The position numbers were made by a program, and so were the translations under genes. A stretch of 64,000 nucleotides of DNA from Zarea fungicola (lineage: Eukaryota; Ascomycota; Sordariomycetes; Hypocreales; Cordycipitaceae). Below, piece after piece: positions 33,424-45,046 of this stretch; the stretch's first letter is position 1, and each line of letters opens with the position of its first letter. The stretch covers positions 90,125 through 154,124 of the forward strand of contig FWCC01000207.1 of the NCBI GenBank assembly GCA_900169235.1, in the 5' to 3' direction. The notes below the pieces were generated by a model. It worked only from the letters and a program-made list of their open reading frames with translations, did no database searches and was not told the DNA's origin.

Positions 33424-34207
33424 TGTGCCAAATCTGTTGGTCGCCCCAGAAGAGTGTTGCAAACTAGTTAATTGTCGGCCTTGACTAACGTGACACCGAG
33501 CGGACTGGTACTATACAAGCTTGAGCACAAGACAGTGGCAATGATAGATGTAAATAGTTTGGTGAGGCGTTTTGCTGTTTGAGTGATGAGAGAGAGTATG
33601 ATGGCCTGATGGTCTCCGCCGTTGTGCGTCATGTCATGCGTTGGGCGAATGGACAGCTGCTTGGCTGCTGCCCGAAAACCAGCTACCACATCCGGCTAAC
33701 AAGACTGGTAGTAAGCTTTCCCAACCCAAAATGCAACTCTCTCCAGTAGGGTATGACTTTTGTTCTGACTTTATCAAGTTTCATTTACGATGTAGGGAAA
33801 GCAATGGGATTTTTTTTTTAAAAAAAAAAAAAAAGTTCGTTTTGCATCCTTGCACCATTGACCGACAAGGACATGCCTGCCCGCCGAGGGTCCGACTACA
33901 AATCCAGAATGAGCCTGGTTTAAGCTTCAAACGTTAGGCCCGCTCAAGTCGAATTTCGGGGCGGCAAACCTCACATCAAGGTGCAAATTTGAAAATCTGA
34001 GCTGGATACAGTATAGAACCAGTGGCAGTCACGGGATGCAAGCAGTCACGACGCTTCAATGCTGCCAGTGGAGCAGTGTTGTTGGATAAATCCACCATCC
34101 ATTATTACAGAATCAGTGCCACCATCATTTCTGAGGCTTCCTAATCTTGTGATGCAGTGATATGTACAGTCTATAATGCTAGTAAAGTAAACTCAAAATC
34201 CGGTCCA
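33424..34207. other. Intergenic, no supported gene
   Basis: Lies upstream of the TANGO2 gene and downstream of the FAD-oxidase gene. Contains the T10A15 tract at 33810-33834. Confidence 0.5.
33810..33834. repeat. Homopolymer inverted tract T10-A15
   Basis: Ten T directly followed by fifteen A, a perfect short palindrome core; it can extrude a hairpin and is a likely slippage site in sequencing. Confidence 0.9.
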
Positions 34208-35976
34208 TTACAGCTTGAAGTAGCCAGGCTGAAGTCTCTGGAACACCTGCTGGGGGTCGTACTTCTGCGAGGCGGCCTTCAGCTTGGCCAAGTTGGTAGC
34301 GCCATAGCTAGCCAGGACATTCTGCTGCTGTGCGGCATAGTTCTGGTACAGGTACGGGTGGTCGAGACCCATGGCCTTGGCAGCAGCAATAGAGCGGTCG
34401 ACAATGGCCTTGGCGCAAGCGAAGACGCGAGTATCATCGGCAATGTTGGACCAGCCAATGTCAATGTTGACAACTAGTAAAAATATTAGCGCCGGAGGAG
34501 TGAAAGGCAGACAAGGATTTACTTACGGACAAGGGGGCCCTGGCCAGCGAGACCGAGGGCGTTTCCTCCGTTCTTGCTGAAGATCTTGGTCATGCCAGTA
34601 GTAATGGGCTGGAAAATGCAGGAAGGTACCAGACCGGGGGCATCCTTAATCTTGAGGACTTCCTCTTGGTAGATGGCAACAATCTGGTCCATGAGTGCGG
34701 CACTGTTCTTGAAGGTGTATGTCCAGTAGGTTTTACTTGGATAGATTAGCATAAAACGGCCCCCATGTGTATAGGAGACATGTCAACATACCGGAAACCA
34801 TATGGGTTGGTGGCATTGAACTCTTGGGTGAGCGCAGGAAGATCCACGACACGGAGAGTGTTTGAAACGATAGTTCCCTGGACGGCCGTGAAGTTGCTCA
34901 GAATCGGGGGGTTGGCGACGGGCTTGCCATACTGAAGATCAGATGCAATGACAAAGATGCCCGCGGATTGGGCATAGGCATATGCAGTGATGATTTGACC
35001 ATAGGGATCCTCGGGAGAGTGAACGGCAAAGCTCTCAAAAGCCTTGGTGATTGCCTTGCTCGTGTCGTTGGTAAGAACGTAGACCATGGAGCCAGCCCAC
35101 ATATCACCTTGAGGGAATGCCTCGAGATCCATGCGTGTGACAATGCCGAAGTTGTTACCACCACCACGGAGGGCAAAGTAAAGATCCTTGTAGGCAGAGT
35201 TGAAGTTGACATCGCGAATGGAGCCATCGGCAAAGACAACCTGATAGTTGCGGACATTGTCGCAAGCCCAGCCGTAGCGGGCAGAGAAGAAGGACATGCC
35301 ACCGCCGAGGGTAAGACCACCGACACCAATGGGCGACACTCGGCCGCCGATGACAGTGTAGCCCTTGGGAGTCAGCTGGGAGTAGACATTGAACCAGGTG
35401 TTGCCGGTGCCAACAGTGGCCGTGGTCTTGTCTGCAGAAAGAGACACGGAGTTGAGGTTGAAAAGATCGATGGTCACACCGTCTTGAATGTTGGAGGCAC
35501 CAGAGAAGGCGCCGTGGCCGCCGCTCTTGACGGCGAATTTACATTGGGTCACGCGGAATGTGAGGACGGCCAAAGACACGTCCTCGGGGCAGGTAGGGTT
35601 GAAGCGACAGGTCGGTCGAGTCAATTCCTGCTGCTGGGACCAGTAACGGTTCTCCTGGAATTCGTAGCTTGCCGTGTTCGGGAACAGAACGGTATTGGGG
35701 CGGGAGAAGGCCAGGAAGGCACACTATTTCACGGGTCGGTCAGTGTCGCACAGGGGAGAATTGGGGGCCGCGGAAGTTGCCGTCGCGCGGTAATCCGGGG
35801 TTGCTCACGGCTACAGCGCAGCCAATGCTGGTGTCTCTTGACTGGACGGTGGCATTGTTGCTGTCAACGAATGCAGAAATGTCTGCCGAGACAGAATCAA
35901 GGCTATAGGGCGACGGACTGTCGGCTACGGCAACTCGTGCCAGAATTGACAGAGACGCAAGCGAGATGAAGCGCAT
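34208..35976 (-). CDS. Secreted FAD-linked oxidase, berberine-bridge-enzyme type, 524 aa, four exons
   Basis: Exons 35976-35809, 35723-34792, 34735-34527 and 34473-34208 give 524 residues. A signal peptide covers about residues 1-18. The PCMH FAD-binding domain shows 'CKFAVKSGGHGAFSGASN' with His126 as the expected covalent FAD ligand, then 'VGTGNTWFNVYSQL', 'GGRVSPIGVGGLTLGGGMS' and 'LYFALRGGGNNFGIVTRMD', all signature blocks of the family. The segment where bicovalent enzymes carry a second, Cys link has no Cys, so a single FAD bond is predicted. The C-terminal end 'KYDPQQVFQRLQPGYF' is the usual family closing helix. Members oxidise sugars, alcohols or alkaloid-like metabolites and release H2O2; the substrate is unknown. 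The next flavoprotein is about 11 kb away (45,047), so no cluster is evident here. Confidence 0.92.
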
Positions 35977-38110
35977 CGCAACGTTTCGCACACCAGCGTG
36001 TGGTGGGACAGACAGGCTTACTGGGCAGCTGAAGTGGGTGTTGGCCGGAGGGAAAAAGCACAGTCAGCCTAGCAGTGCAGGACTAAAGATCAAAACTCGC
36101 CCAAGGGGTGTCAACAGCGATTATTAATGTAATAACAGACGAGGATGCTCGACTATTAATTAACGAGGACGGAACACGAAAGGAAAAGATGGAGACGGAG
36201 GCGACACTTTAAACCATCTCCCGTCGAAAAAAAAACACTGGACCAGCAACCAAGCTTCGGACGAACCGCTAGACCGGCGGTGTTCTTGACGTGTCTGTCC
36301 CCGAGGCAGTTTTCGTTTGGCGCAGGAAAAGGCGGTTTTGGCGCAGACAAAGGTGGAAATTGACAACGGACATGACGCCTAGGCGGGCGACGGCAGGGTC
36401 GGGGGGGGGCCGGGTCCGACGCTGAGGCTCCTGGACGGTGGTTCTGAGAGGGGATGCTGTGGTAGGACGGAAGAAGCTAGCTCTTTTGGACATGTTTGCC
36501 GGCAGACGAAACTACTCGTCGCCAAAAAGCTAGAAAGCCCATGTTGACCATGTGGAATATGGTAGTGGAGAAGCTGCTAGGCCCGTAGGCGAAGGCGTAG
36601 GGTCGCAGGGTAGCCTTCCGGGAGGCTGAGCTTGAACAACGCCGCAACGCCGCAGTTGCTCATTTGGTAGCAAATGAAAGAACGTGTATGGAGCAGGCAG
36701 GCTGCGGCGGCCGGCTATCCGCAAAGAGGGCACGAGAGGAGGCGGTCGTGATGCCTGTGGATGCCTGTGGATGGTTGTGGATGGTTGGTGGTGGGTGGTA
36801 GTGGGTGTACTATGTGGTGTTGAATCTGTTGATGCATGATGCTGCATGAGATGAGATGCAGGCAGTTAATTAGCTTGCACTCCGTAAGCCCGGCCAACCC
36901 TTTATTACCATTATATATGTAACTAAATATGTACTCTGTAACTTGAGAGATCTGGCTTGTGCCTGTTTGCCGTTTCAGCTGCTCCTTCCTAATTCTGCCT
37001 CCTACCACCCTCCTCGTTCTGCCTCCGCATTTGCTCTTCCATTTTCTCCTTCCGCCATTTGTGGCTTGCCGCCGCCTCTCTACCAGGTTAAAGCCACCTT
37101 CGTCGTCGCTTTTCCCACCGTTTGCGCCACCAATCCACTCGACTCGCAAGCTCGTCCAGCTTGAATTCCCTCATCCAGGACTGTTTGTTGACTATTCCTT
37201 GCGGGAGCACGTTTTGCTCGGGTAGGAAAATTTGACAAAATGCGGAGTGCAATTACAGCTTTTGTATTCGTATCTAATGGTCCCCGCACAAGCTATCTAC
37301 TAACTGACCTCACTAGTCATTCATCACTCCGCGCTAGCGGCCACGCAACGACGAACCAACTCTCATCCAGTTTGCTGGCACTGAGGTCCTGAGGACATGC
37401 ATGGTTCCTCGTCAGACCAGGGTCAGTCTCACCACCCCTTTCAAAATCCACCTCACCGGCCATCGAACAAGCCTTCTCGCTCGGCCAGGGCAACCTCAAG
37501 GCCGTCTCCAGTCTGGTCGGGACTTTTTTTTTTTTTTTTTTTNNTTTTTTTTTTTTTTGTATTTCCACATCCAATGGTGATTGCTCGACTTGGGGACCCA
37601 ATGGAGACTTGGCAGGAGTAATACTCTTGTTCTAATCGTCCATCGTCGCACGTACCATGCGTCCATTCTCTCCATCTGCGAAAGCGATTGATTCATGGCT
37701 GACGGGCTTACCCTAGCCAACCACACTAACCTAGTTCATAGTCCAACTAGCAACTAGTTATACCAGCCCAAGTTTTTACTCGCCCTATTATAAGTTGGAG
37801 GTGTGTGTGGAGGGCATCTGGCCGCCTGGACGTTCTCAGCCCGTCTCAGTCTCAGGGTCACCCACGTCGTGGTCTCGCCCCGGCGCAGAGTAGATTGCCA
37901 CACTTGGTTCGGCATTCATTAGCGTGACGCCCATTCCACATCCTTTATCTAGTCTTCTGCCCCCAAAATGCTTGTCCACTTTGCCTTTTTCTCGTCGTCG
38001 TACATGTTTGTAGAAACATCAGGTGCCAATATCGTGCTCTTTGGCTTGCGCCTAAATCCTCTCAGCCGCAGAGGCTTAACCACCTGCCAAGCGGCATATC
38101 CACCAACACC
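35977..38110. other. 2.1-kb intergenic region with an assembly gap
   Basis: Divergent promoters of the FAD oxidase (minus) and rhodopsin-domain gene (plus) plus gene-free sequence. It contains the poly-T/NN tract. A short frame before it (about 37405-37523) is somewhat protein-like but is cut by the poly-T. Confidence 0.5.
37524..37558. other. Poly-T tract containing two undetermined bases (assembly join)
   Basis: Nineteen T, NN at 37543-37544, then fourteen T. The N pair indicates an unresolved homopolymer or a scaffold join, so distances and frames across it are unreliable. Confidence 0.95.
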
Positions 38111-39489
38111 ATGCCTGACCAAAATGTATCTGAGGATGCCGACAAGGTAGGTCTTGCCTGAGCGTCAAATATATACCAAAATAAGCAAGCAAAACGTCTG
38201 CTTACTGAATATTCCCTCGGCCGCAGCGAGGTCTGATAGCGTGTCTGGTTATCGGCACCGCCTTCATCTTTATGCGCACCGGCGCCCGCTGGTACAAGCT
38301 TCGCAAGGTCCCGCTGGAGATGGAGGACATTTTCATGTACTTGGCATTGGTTGCCTTTATCCTCACCGTTGCGCTCTACTACGCCACCATCGAGACTTTT
38401 TTCAGAATCACCGCCCTTGCTGTTGGCCAAGGGGAGCCATGGCCTGGCATGGCTGACGATCTCGTCGTCATGCTCAAGGAATTCTTTGTCGTCCAATTCT
38501 TCTTCTGGCTGACACTCTGGGCCGTCAAATGGAGCCTGTTATTCATGTTCAAGCGCCTCACAAACGGTTTGCCCGTGTACAATAAGATATGGTGGGCAGT
38601 GTTTGCCTACTCGGTCCTCGTCTTTATTGGGTCATGTATTAGCAACTTTACCAGTTGCTCGTCAATGAAGGCTTGGTTTACGGCAGGCGAATGCAACACT
38701 CCTCGGGATTCACGCGCCAAATTAATCAGTCTCTGGTTCAGCTTGGCAGCAGATTTGTCTACTGATGTTTTGAGTATGCAAATCCTGCCCTTTTTTCCTT
38801 TATGCTTATTTCTTGATGAATACTAACATGTTCAAGTTATGGCCGTGCCTCTTCGTGTTCTTTGGAACCTCAAGATTTCTCGCGTTGAAAAGATCAGTAT
38901 CGGCCTTGTCTTTGCCGTCGGACTCATCACCATGGTTACTGCCATTATCCGAAGTGTTACTCTCAACTCTACTGGCGGCACAGGACAAGTGAGCACTACT
39001 TGGCTCATGCTTGTACGTTTACAGAAAATAGTTAATGCACAATCCAAGCTGTACACTAACATTTTGTTTTGCAGTGGGCTGGAATTGAAGGAGCAGTTGG
39101 TACGAGCTCGGATTCTTTCTTGATACAAAAGATTTGCCAAACTAACATGTTGTTTAGCCATCATTGTCGGCTGTCTTCCGTCTTTTGCCATTTTCATTCG
39201 CGGCCGAGTCGTCGCCTCCAAACAATACAACGAAAACTCGCATCAGACCCCGCCAGGTTTTGGGTCTGGCTATCATTCTCAGCCAAAGTCTCGCGATCGC
39301 GCCAACAGCCTCGGATCCCAGGACCCGAATCCCATGTGGACTACGCGCGACAACTCAAGCGATAAGAGCCTTGTAGATGGTGGCATCACAGTCACACGTA
39401 CATGGCAACAAAAGTGGCATAATTCCAGCCCACATCCGGAAGGTGATGCCGAGACTGGACACGAATTGCGTCCGATACAACATTCATAG
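38111..39489 (+). CDS. Fungal rhodopsin-domain integral membrane protein (SAT4/PTH11-related), 371 aa, five exons
   Basis: Exons 38111-38146, 38227-38773, 38837-39012, 39075-39099 and 39158-39489 give 371 residues. The short first exon (MPDQNVSEDADK) leads into helix 1 'RGLIACLVIGTAFIFMRTGA'. Seven helices can be drawn, with 'VPLEMEDIFMYLALVAF' in place of the family's 'DDYLML' block, 'FWLTLWAVKWSLLFMFKRL', the 'AADLSTDVLIMAVPLRVLW' block and 'EKISIGLVFAVGLITMVTAI', followed by the last helix 'AIIVGCLPSF'. This layout is that of the large fungal rhodopsin-like (DUF3112/SAT4) membrane family, some of which act in surface sensing. It lacks the N-terminal CFEM domain of Pth11 itself. The cytosolic tail (~100 residues) is Ser/Gln/Asn-rich. 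The 25-nt fourth exon is supported by splice signals and phase. Confidence 0.88.
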
Positions 39490-41774
39490 AACAGGAGGAG
39501 GATCCCGGATCCTGGGCGAACTTGTACATAACTAGAGCTGAATTCTGTGTGTAAAAATTGCCGGCGCAAAAAGAGCGAACAACATATTTCTCCAATGAGA
39601 GCCAGTGTTACGAATAATGTTACAATACTATCAAATCCGCATAATGCATATTCCTACATGACTCTCTGTGCCATTAAACAAACGTCTCCTGTGGGGGTCA
39701 TTTTCGAGCATGTCGAGCCAGAAAGGAGGCACGACATGTGGTTTACTGATCCTGGCTCACGCACGGACTAGTTAACACTAACTAGGCTCAACGGCTCGCG
39801 CGCTCCTGACGATGCTTGGCAGGTTAGAAGGAAGAAAAATCACCTGCATTATTATGGGCATGTGGAGTTCTTCCTAGCTGCCAGGCTACTGTAATCTGTA
39901 CAACACAAGAATTCAAGGATTGGTACAAGGTCCCCTGGTTTATATTAGACCGAAAGCAGGAATTGGTTAGGCTGATCCCCTATACTACATGGACCGTTTT
40001 TAGTGTGCTCCGTCCTTGTAAACGAGCAAGGTCCCAAAGATCAAGGAATTTACTGATACGCGTGCTGACAGGCTGTTAGGGCCGATTGGACTCGATTGTC
40101 GACGCTGACTAGCACTGACCGTCTTACAGGTATTACAACGTTGAATCGTTGACTTTTTTTTCCCTTTCCTCTATCCATCCCCAGACACTTGGAGTTTTAC
40201 TTCATCCCACGGAGTATACTTTCCGCTTGCCCACCTGCCAGCGGAGCGGTGTGCCTTTGCGGGTGGCGTAGACCACTATGGAGTATTGTTTTTAGTTTAA
40301 TAATGCGCTATCCAGTATTGCATATTGCAATAACAAAGGGTAGGCAGGGAACTAGGTAGATGGAATACGGGTAATTAATTTCTTCCCGTATGGGCCACCT
40401 GAACATATTCGGGGGTGACCAGGGGGGGCTGCGGTGGTGGTGGTGGCCCATGGCAGGTGGTTCGGGAATCCAGTTCGTGCCCGAAACTGAATACATGAGG
40501 AATCGTTGCCGGGGTCCGAGTCGCTAACCGAACTAGTTTTTGCGACGGTCAGAAAAAAAAGAACCCAAGCTTCCAGAAGATGACGCTAAAACGGCAGACT
40601 TATCATCCGTCGCCTTGTTCCCTCACGCCAAAGCACGGCAGTTTATTTTTTGTCTCAAAGAGGCGGCGGCGTGGCTTCTCTGAAGAAGGACAGCTACCAG
40701 TGTACCAGACAAGGCTGAACACAAGGGCATTTCAGCGCGAAAAACTAGAATGACTCGTAGAACTGATGTATCACTGCCACGCGTGTCATGGCGATTACAA
40801 AATAAAGCCAGTGTTTTTGTTGAGTAGCAAGCCCAAACTGACAAAAAGGCGAAAGAAAAGGCGCCCAATAAGCGAAATTTACGACAAAATGGAGAAAGAT
40901 GTCACTGGCTCTCGTGGCACCAAACTCAGTTGAGAAAGCGCCGACTGAACCGGACTCCGGCAGTTGGATGGTGAGTTAGCAGCGTGGGTGGGTGTATTCC
41001 GCTCAACGTTGCGCTGCATCTTGATAATGCAATGCACGGCAGCGGTTTCGGCATGCGCCCCTTGGTAGATTTAGCGCTTTTACAGGGCTGCCACGAGTTG
41101 TGCTGGCTGTACGACTTTCCATTCCTGCCCAGTAATATAGCAATATCAGATGCCTGGTTACAGACAGTCCAGGGTCAAAACAGCCCATGCTAAAATTAGA
41201 CGGGCATGCATTGTGTACGGGGTTAAGTTGTGTTTTATCGAAATTGTCACATACAGTATTCAAATATAGGAATATGGCGTCATGTACCTGGAAACAACTA
41301 TTTGTTTAATGCTTGGCCGACGACTTATGAAACCAGACTTCCTGCGAACCATCATCGCTGAACAGAAAAAGACTGAAGCACCAGCCAAGCCCGGGGGGGC
41401 AATTGGCGTCTGGCTTGGGTACAGTACCAGGTTTAGGGTCATTATTACAATATTGCGCAACAGCGTGTATAGGAGTCCTGTTGCAGGATGCTGAATTACT
41501 TGGAAAGAAAGTCTCAAGCATATCAGAATAATGTCACGCAATCAACGTTGAAAGAAAAATACATCCATCACCTAGAGTCGCTCATCGTATTTTTGCTTCC
41601 TTTTGTTTTCTTTTGTCCCGTTGCTGCGCTTGAATAAAGTAACTTCCTTCAGCTCGTGCCCGTCCGGAGTATTGGCCTCATGCCCCTGTCCGTCCAGGTT
41701 ACACACAATACATTCCCAGAACAAATCCAATATTCACAATCCCTGAAACTAAAATTCATGTCATCTTTATCGTC
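39490..41774. other. 2.3-kb gene-poor region
   Basis: No supported gene. One minus frame at 41306-41521 contains several Cys but has no signal peptide or start context. Otherwise only short frames in mixed-composition DNA. Confidence 0.5.
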
Positions 41775-42408
41775 TCAAACTTCCGGATAGGCTTGCGGCT
41801 GTTTCAACAGGCGGATGTTGATGTGCCTATGCGACGGCCGCCCCAGATTCGGCTGTGTGGAAAGGAAGATCTGGCAACGTCTTCTTGTGCCCAAAAAGCG
41901 GCAGGAATTGACGTCAAAATAGCACAGTCCTCTGATTTTATCCTCGCACAAATGACGGCTTAACTGTCCTATTAATCTCATCCAATTAGCAAACGTCATA
42001 TTGTCGTGGGACAAGGCGGACATGACCATCTGCGATTTGATCATTTCAATTCTCCCCGTTCCCTCACAAGAAGGTCCTAGTTTTATGAGGAACTGTTACA
42101 TACCTGACTGGGACGCATTCACCGCATACCATATGGCGGCACAATACTCCCTTGTCGTTGGAACTGCAAACCTTCTCCAGTCTCGGTGCTTGGCCGCAGT
42201 GGCAGCAGCGCCAACGCCACCTACACCGGCAGAAATTGCAGTTTCTTATATTGCAGGGCTCGTCTGATATTCCCTTTGGCTGCTTAATTTTAAGGACTCC
42301 ACAGTTGACGAGCCCGCCGTCATAGCTCACGAGGGCATTGCGACAGTACTCGTACCCTCTGAATGTGGTGATGCCACAGTGATGCTTTAGTACTTTTTCT
42401 GTACACAT
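41775..42408 (-). CDS. Small Cys-rich hypothetical protein, 168 aa, two exons (tentative)
   Basis: Exon 1 is 42408-42104 and exon 2 41976-41775, joined by a 127-bp intron with GTATGT donor and GCTAAT branch. The protein opens 'MCTEKVLKHHCGITTFRGYE' and has many Cys in pairs ('NIRNCNFCRCRWRWRCCHCG', 'VLCRHMVCGECVP', then 'HLCEDK', 'GLCYF', 'NSCRF', 'RRRCQIF'). The opening resembles uncharacterised fungal Cys-rich proteins that begin MC-x(n)-CGH, which may bind zinc. There is no signal peptide, so it is probably intracellular. The acceptor (GATGAG) is weak and the exon-2 frame was chosen because it stays open and Cys-rich. Function unknown. Confidence 0.45.
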
Positions 42409-43439
42409 GGTTATGAGTTATAGCATTCTAGCCATTGAATCAACTTTCATAGAAATATTGCGGCTATAACTGAGGATTTTCCATCCAGACTGCTATTCCA
42501 CGACTCTTTTATACAATGTCTGAATGCACCTCAGTGTTACTTACTGCAGCTCACTATTTATACAGAAGTGTCCGCTGTGCAACCATGGCACAATAGATAG
42601 TCAATCACTGTGTGAAAGCCATTGTTTTATTCACGGCCGTTGAGTAGCACCAAAGACCACTGATTTATTCCCAAGATGCGGCTGGAATATATGCTACTAG
42701 GTCCCATGCATGATATGGAGTGGTTGTGAGACCAACAGTGTCTGGCATCACGATCATATTACAAATTCGTCCAACTTGCTTCAGTTTGTACAGGCTATCC
42801 GAGACGTTTTCATAGCCACATAATGTAGTGTTGGAAAAATAGAAGAATCATGTTCCGTCGCACATCTAAGAGTCTCTTGTGTAGGGTAACCAGTCGGTGG
42901 CACAGGAGCTGGAATAATCGACGGCATACAGCAATCAATCCACAGAAGCAAACATGTACAAATACCACTGCTGACTTGGTGCTGCATTGAGAAATATAGC
43001 TGGGATATAGAGGACTACTGACGGCGAATCAATAGGACACTCAATTCGAAATTCACCAACGTTTGCAGAAGCGGATAAAGACTACAGTCCATGCGCCTGC
43101 CCACCTGGCCAAACATCGCAACCTGGCCTAATTAAAGACTGGAATAAAAACGGTGATTAAGACATACAGTACTTATATATAAAAAACACTAAAAAAACTC
43201 ATGCTTAAAAATATGTTTCGGGGGATCAATGCATGACTGCATCTACGCACAAAGTTCGCAGTTTCCAGCACCAGACCAGCCACGTATTTAGACATAGCCG
43301 ACCATATAGCCGGCGGACCAAGATGTATTACCATCAGCATCTGATTCACACACTAATAAGTGCCACACCTGCTCAGATTTAAAGTATTCTTATCTGAAAC
43401 TTGTCATAATTGTGTATTCAACATCACGCACGCGCAGTT
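42409..43439. other. 1.0-kb intergenic region without a supported gene
   Basis: Divergent region between the Cys-rich gene (minus) and the MDR reductase (plus). A 68-codon minus frame at 42781-42987 has a hydrophobic start but no other support. Confidence 0.45.
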
Positions 43440-44600
43440 ATGCCTCGCGCTCTGACACTTCATGCCCCGGATGGTGCTGGTCAGCCAGGTAAGGTCTACT
43501 ACGGGTAAGAGCCACTGCTTCAACGTCACTGGCTGTCCGTCTACTCTCATGCTTATGATGCCCAATCTCTTAGCCTGCAGATAAAGAAGGTTGCCAAGCC
43601 AGAGCCAGGCCCTACGCAAGTCCTTGTCCGGCTCAAGGCCGCGGCCCTCAACCATCGTGATCTATGGGCGCGTCGCCATCTATACCCCGGCCTGTCGCTG
43701 GAGAGTCCGCTCCTGGCAGACGGCGCCGGCGTCGTCGTCAGAGTCGGCGCAGAGGTTAGTCGCGCCGACCTGCTCAACAAGGCCGTCATCCTCACGCCCA
43801 TGCGCGGGTGGGATAGCGACCCCGTGGCCCCCGAAGACCCTCACCGGTTCGCCGTCATTGGCGCCACCCAGCTGTCCGACGACGGCACCGCGCAGGACTA
43901 CCTCGCCGTGGACGAAGACGAGGTCGCGCTGGCTCCCGCGCACCTGTCGGCGGCAGAGTGTGCAGCGCTTCCGCTCTGTGGCTTGACCGGCTGGCGCGCG
44001 CTGGTCACCAAAGCCGGCATCACCGGTCCCGGGAAGAATGTGCTCATTACTGGCGTCGGCGGCGGTGTGGCCCTGCAGGTGCTGCAGTTTGCCGTGGCCT
44101 TTGGGAGCAATGTCTACGTGACATCGGGCAGCCAGGCGAAGCTCGACAGGGCGGTGGTCTTGGGGGCGCGCGGCGGCGTCAGCTACAAGGAAGGCCGTTG
44201 GAGCTCTGCGTTGCTGGAGCTGCTGCCGGACGAACGCCCTTACATTGACGCTGTGATTGACGGTGCGGGTGGAAACATCATCACGGAAGTCGCGCCGATT
44301 ATGCGCCCCGGTGGCGTCATTGCGCAATATGGCATGACGGTCGGCAACAAAATGGACTGGCACATGCGCGCGGTCCTGGCTAATCTGGAGCTCAAGGGCT
44401 CTACTATGGGTTCAAGGAGAGAATTCCTGGACATGGTTGCTTTTGTAGACAAGCACAAGATCAAACCAGTTGTCAGTAGAGTCGTGCAGGGTTTAAGCGA
44501 TGTTGCTGCCATTGAGACACTCTTCGCCGACATGCAGGCTGGACGGCAGTTTGGCAAGCTGGTCATCGAAATTGATGATGAACCAAAATCCCAGCTTTAG
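43440..44600 (+). CDS. MDR-family NAD(P)H reductase (quinone-oxidoreductase-like), 363 aa, two exons
   Basis: Exons 43440-43504 and 43574-44600 (69-bp intron, GTAAGA donor, CTCTTAG acceptor) give 363 residues. The protein begins 'MPRALTLHAPDGAGQPGKVYY', joined to the 'KPEPGPTQVLVRLKAAALNH' GroES-like block. Where zinc-dependent alcohol dehydrogenases have GHE and a four-Cys lobe, this one has 'LADGAGVVVRVG' and no Cys lobe, so it is zinc-independent. The cofactor motif is 'VLITGVGGGVALQVLQFAVA', and 'GLTGWRAL' precedes it as in the family. Such enzymes reduce enones or quinones, or process side chains, using NADPH. It is the first of four same-strand genes encoding oxidoreductases and a transporter (43.4-51.7 kb). 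Confidence 0.9.
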
Positions 44601-45046
44601 TAAATTAACATTTGTTTTTAATCAGGGAAGCTAGCTAATCAGTATTGCATTGAGCTTGACGAACAAGTCTAGAGAGCCGACCTGCAACACCTCAACCTGT
44701 AGAACAACCAAGCACCACATAGAGTAGAAGAGTGACATTGAACTGCACCACGCGCCCTCCCCGACAGGACAAATTCCAACGCCAATTGACGTGTACGCAA
44801 ACAGCACGCAACTAATCTATGGGGAAACCTCAAGCTAGGGGTAGCCTAAACTTAAAGATACTGGTGCAGGCGCAGACGATTTTGCGGGGAGCCTAGTTAC
44901 GTGCTTTGATGTCGTGATTCCGTCAGTCAATTACAGTCGTGTCAGCACAGCTTCGCAATCGCCCCATTTGACCGAAATATATATTGATATTTCCGTGATT
45001 CCAGATGATTTAGTGAAAAACGTCGCGCATAAATAATCTTGGAGCA
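44601..45046. other. Intergenic, promoter region of the monooxygenase gene
   Basis: No coding signal; it separates two plus-strand genes. Confidence 0.5.

Noticed and set aside
32641..33471. 276-codon plus-strand frame opposite the TANGO2 gene
   Set aside because: The minus strand carries the conserved NRDE motif and full family length.
34968..35969. 333-codon plus-strand frame opposite the FAD oxidase
   Set aside because: It lies over conserved FAD-binding exons of the minus gene and crosses its introns; no domain is recognisable in the antisense product.
41306..41521. Minus frame with four Cys resembling a small secreted protein
   Set aside because: No signal peptide exon or convincing acceptor could be found upstream; too weak to annotate.
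42001..42267. Plus-strand 88-codon frame
   Set aside because: It overlaps the Cys-rich minus-strand candidate and shows no family features.
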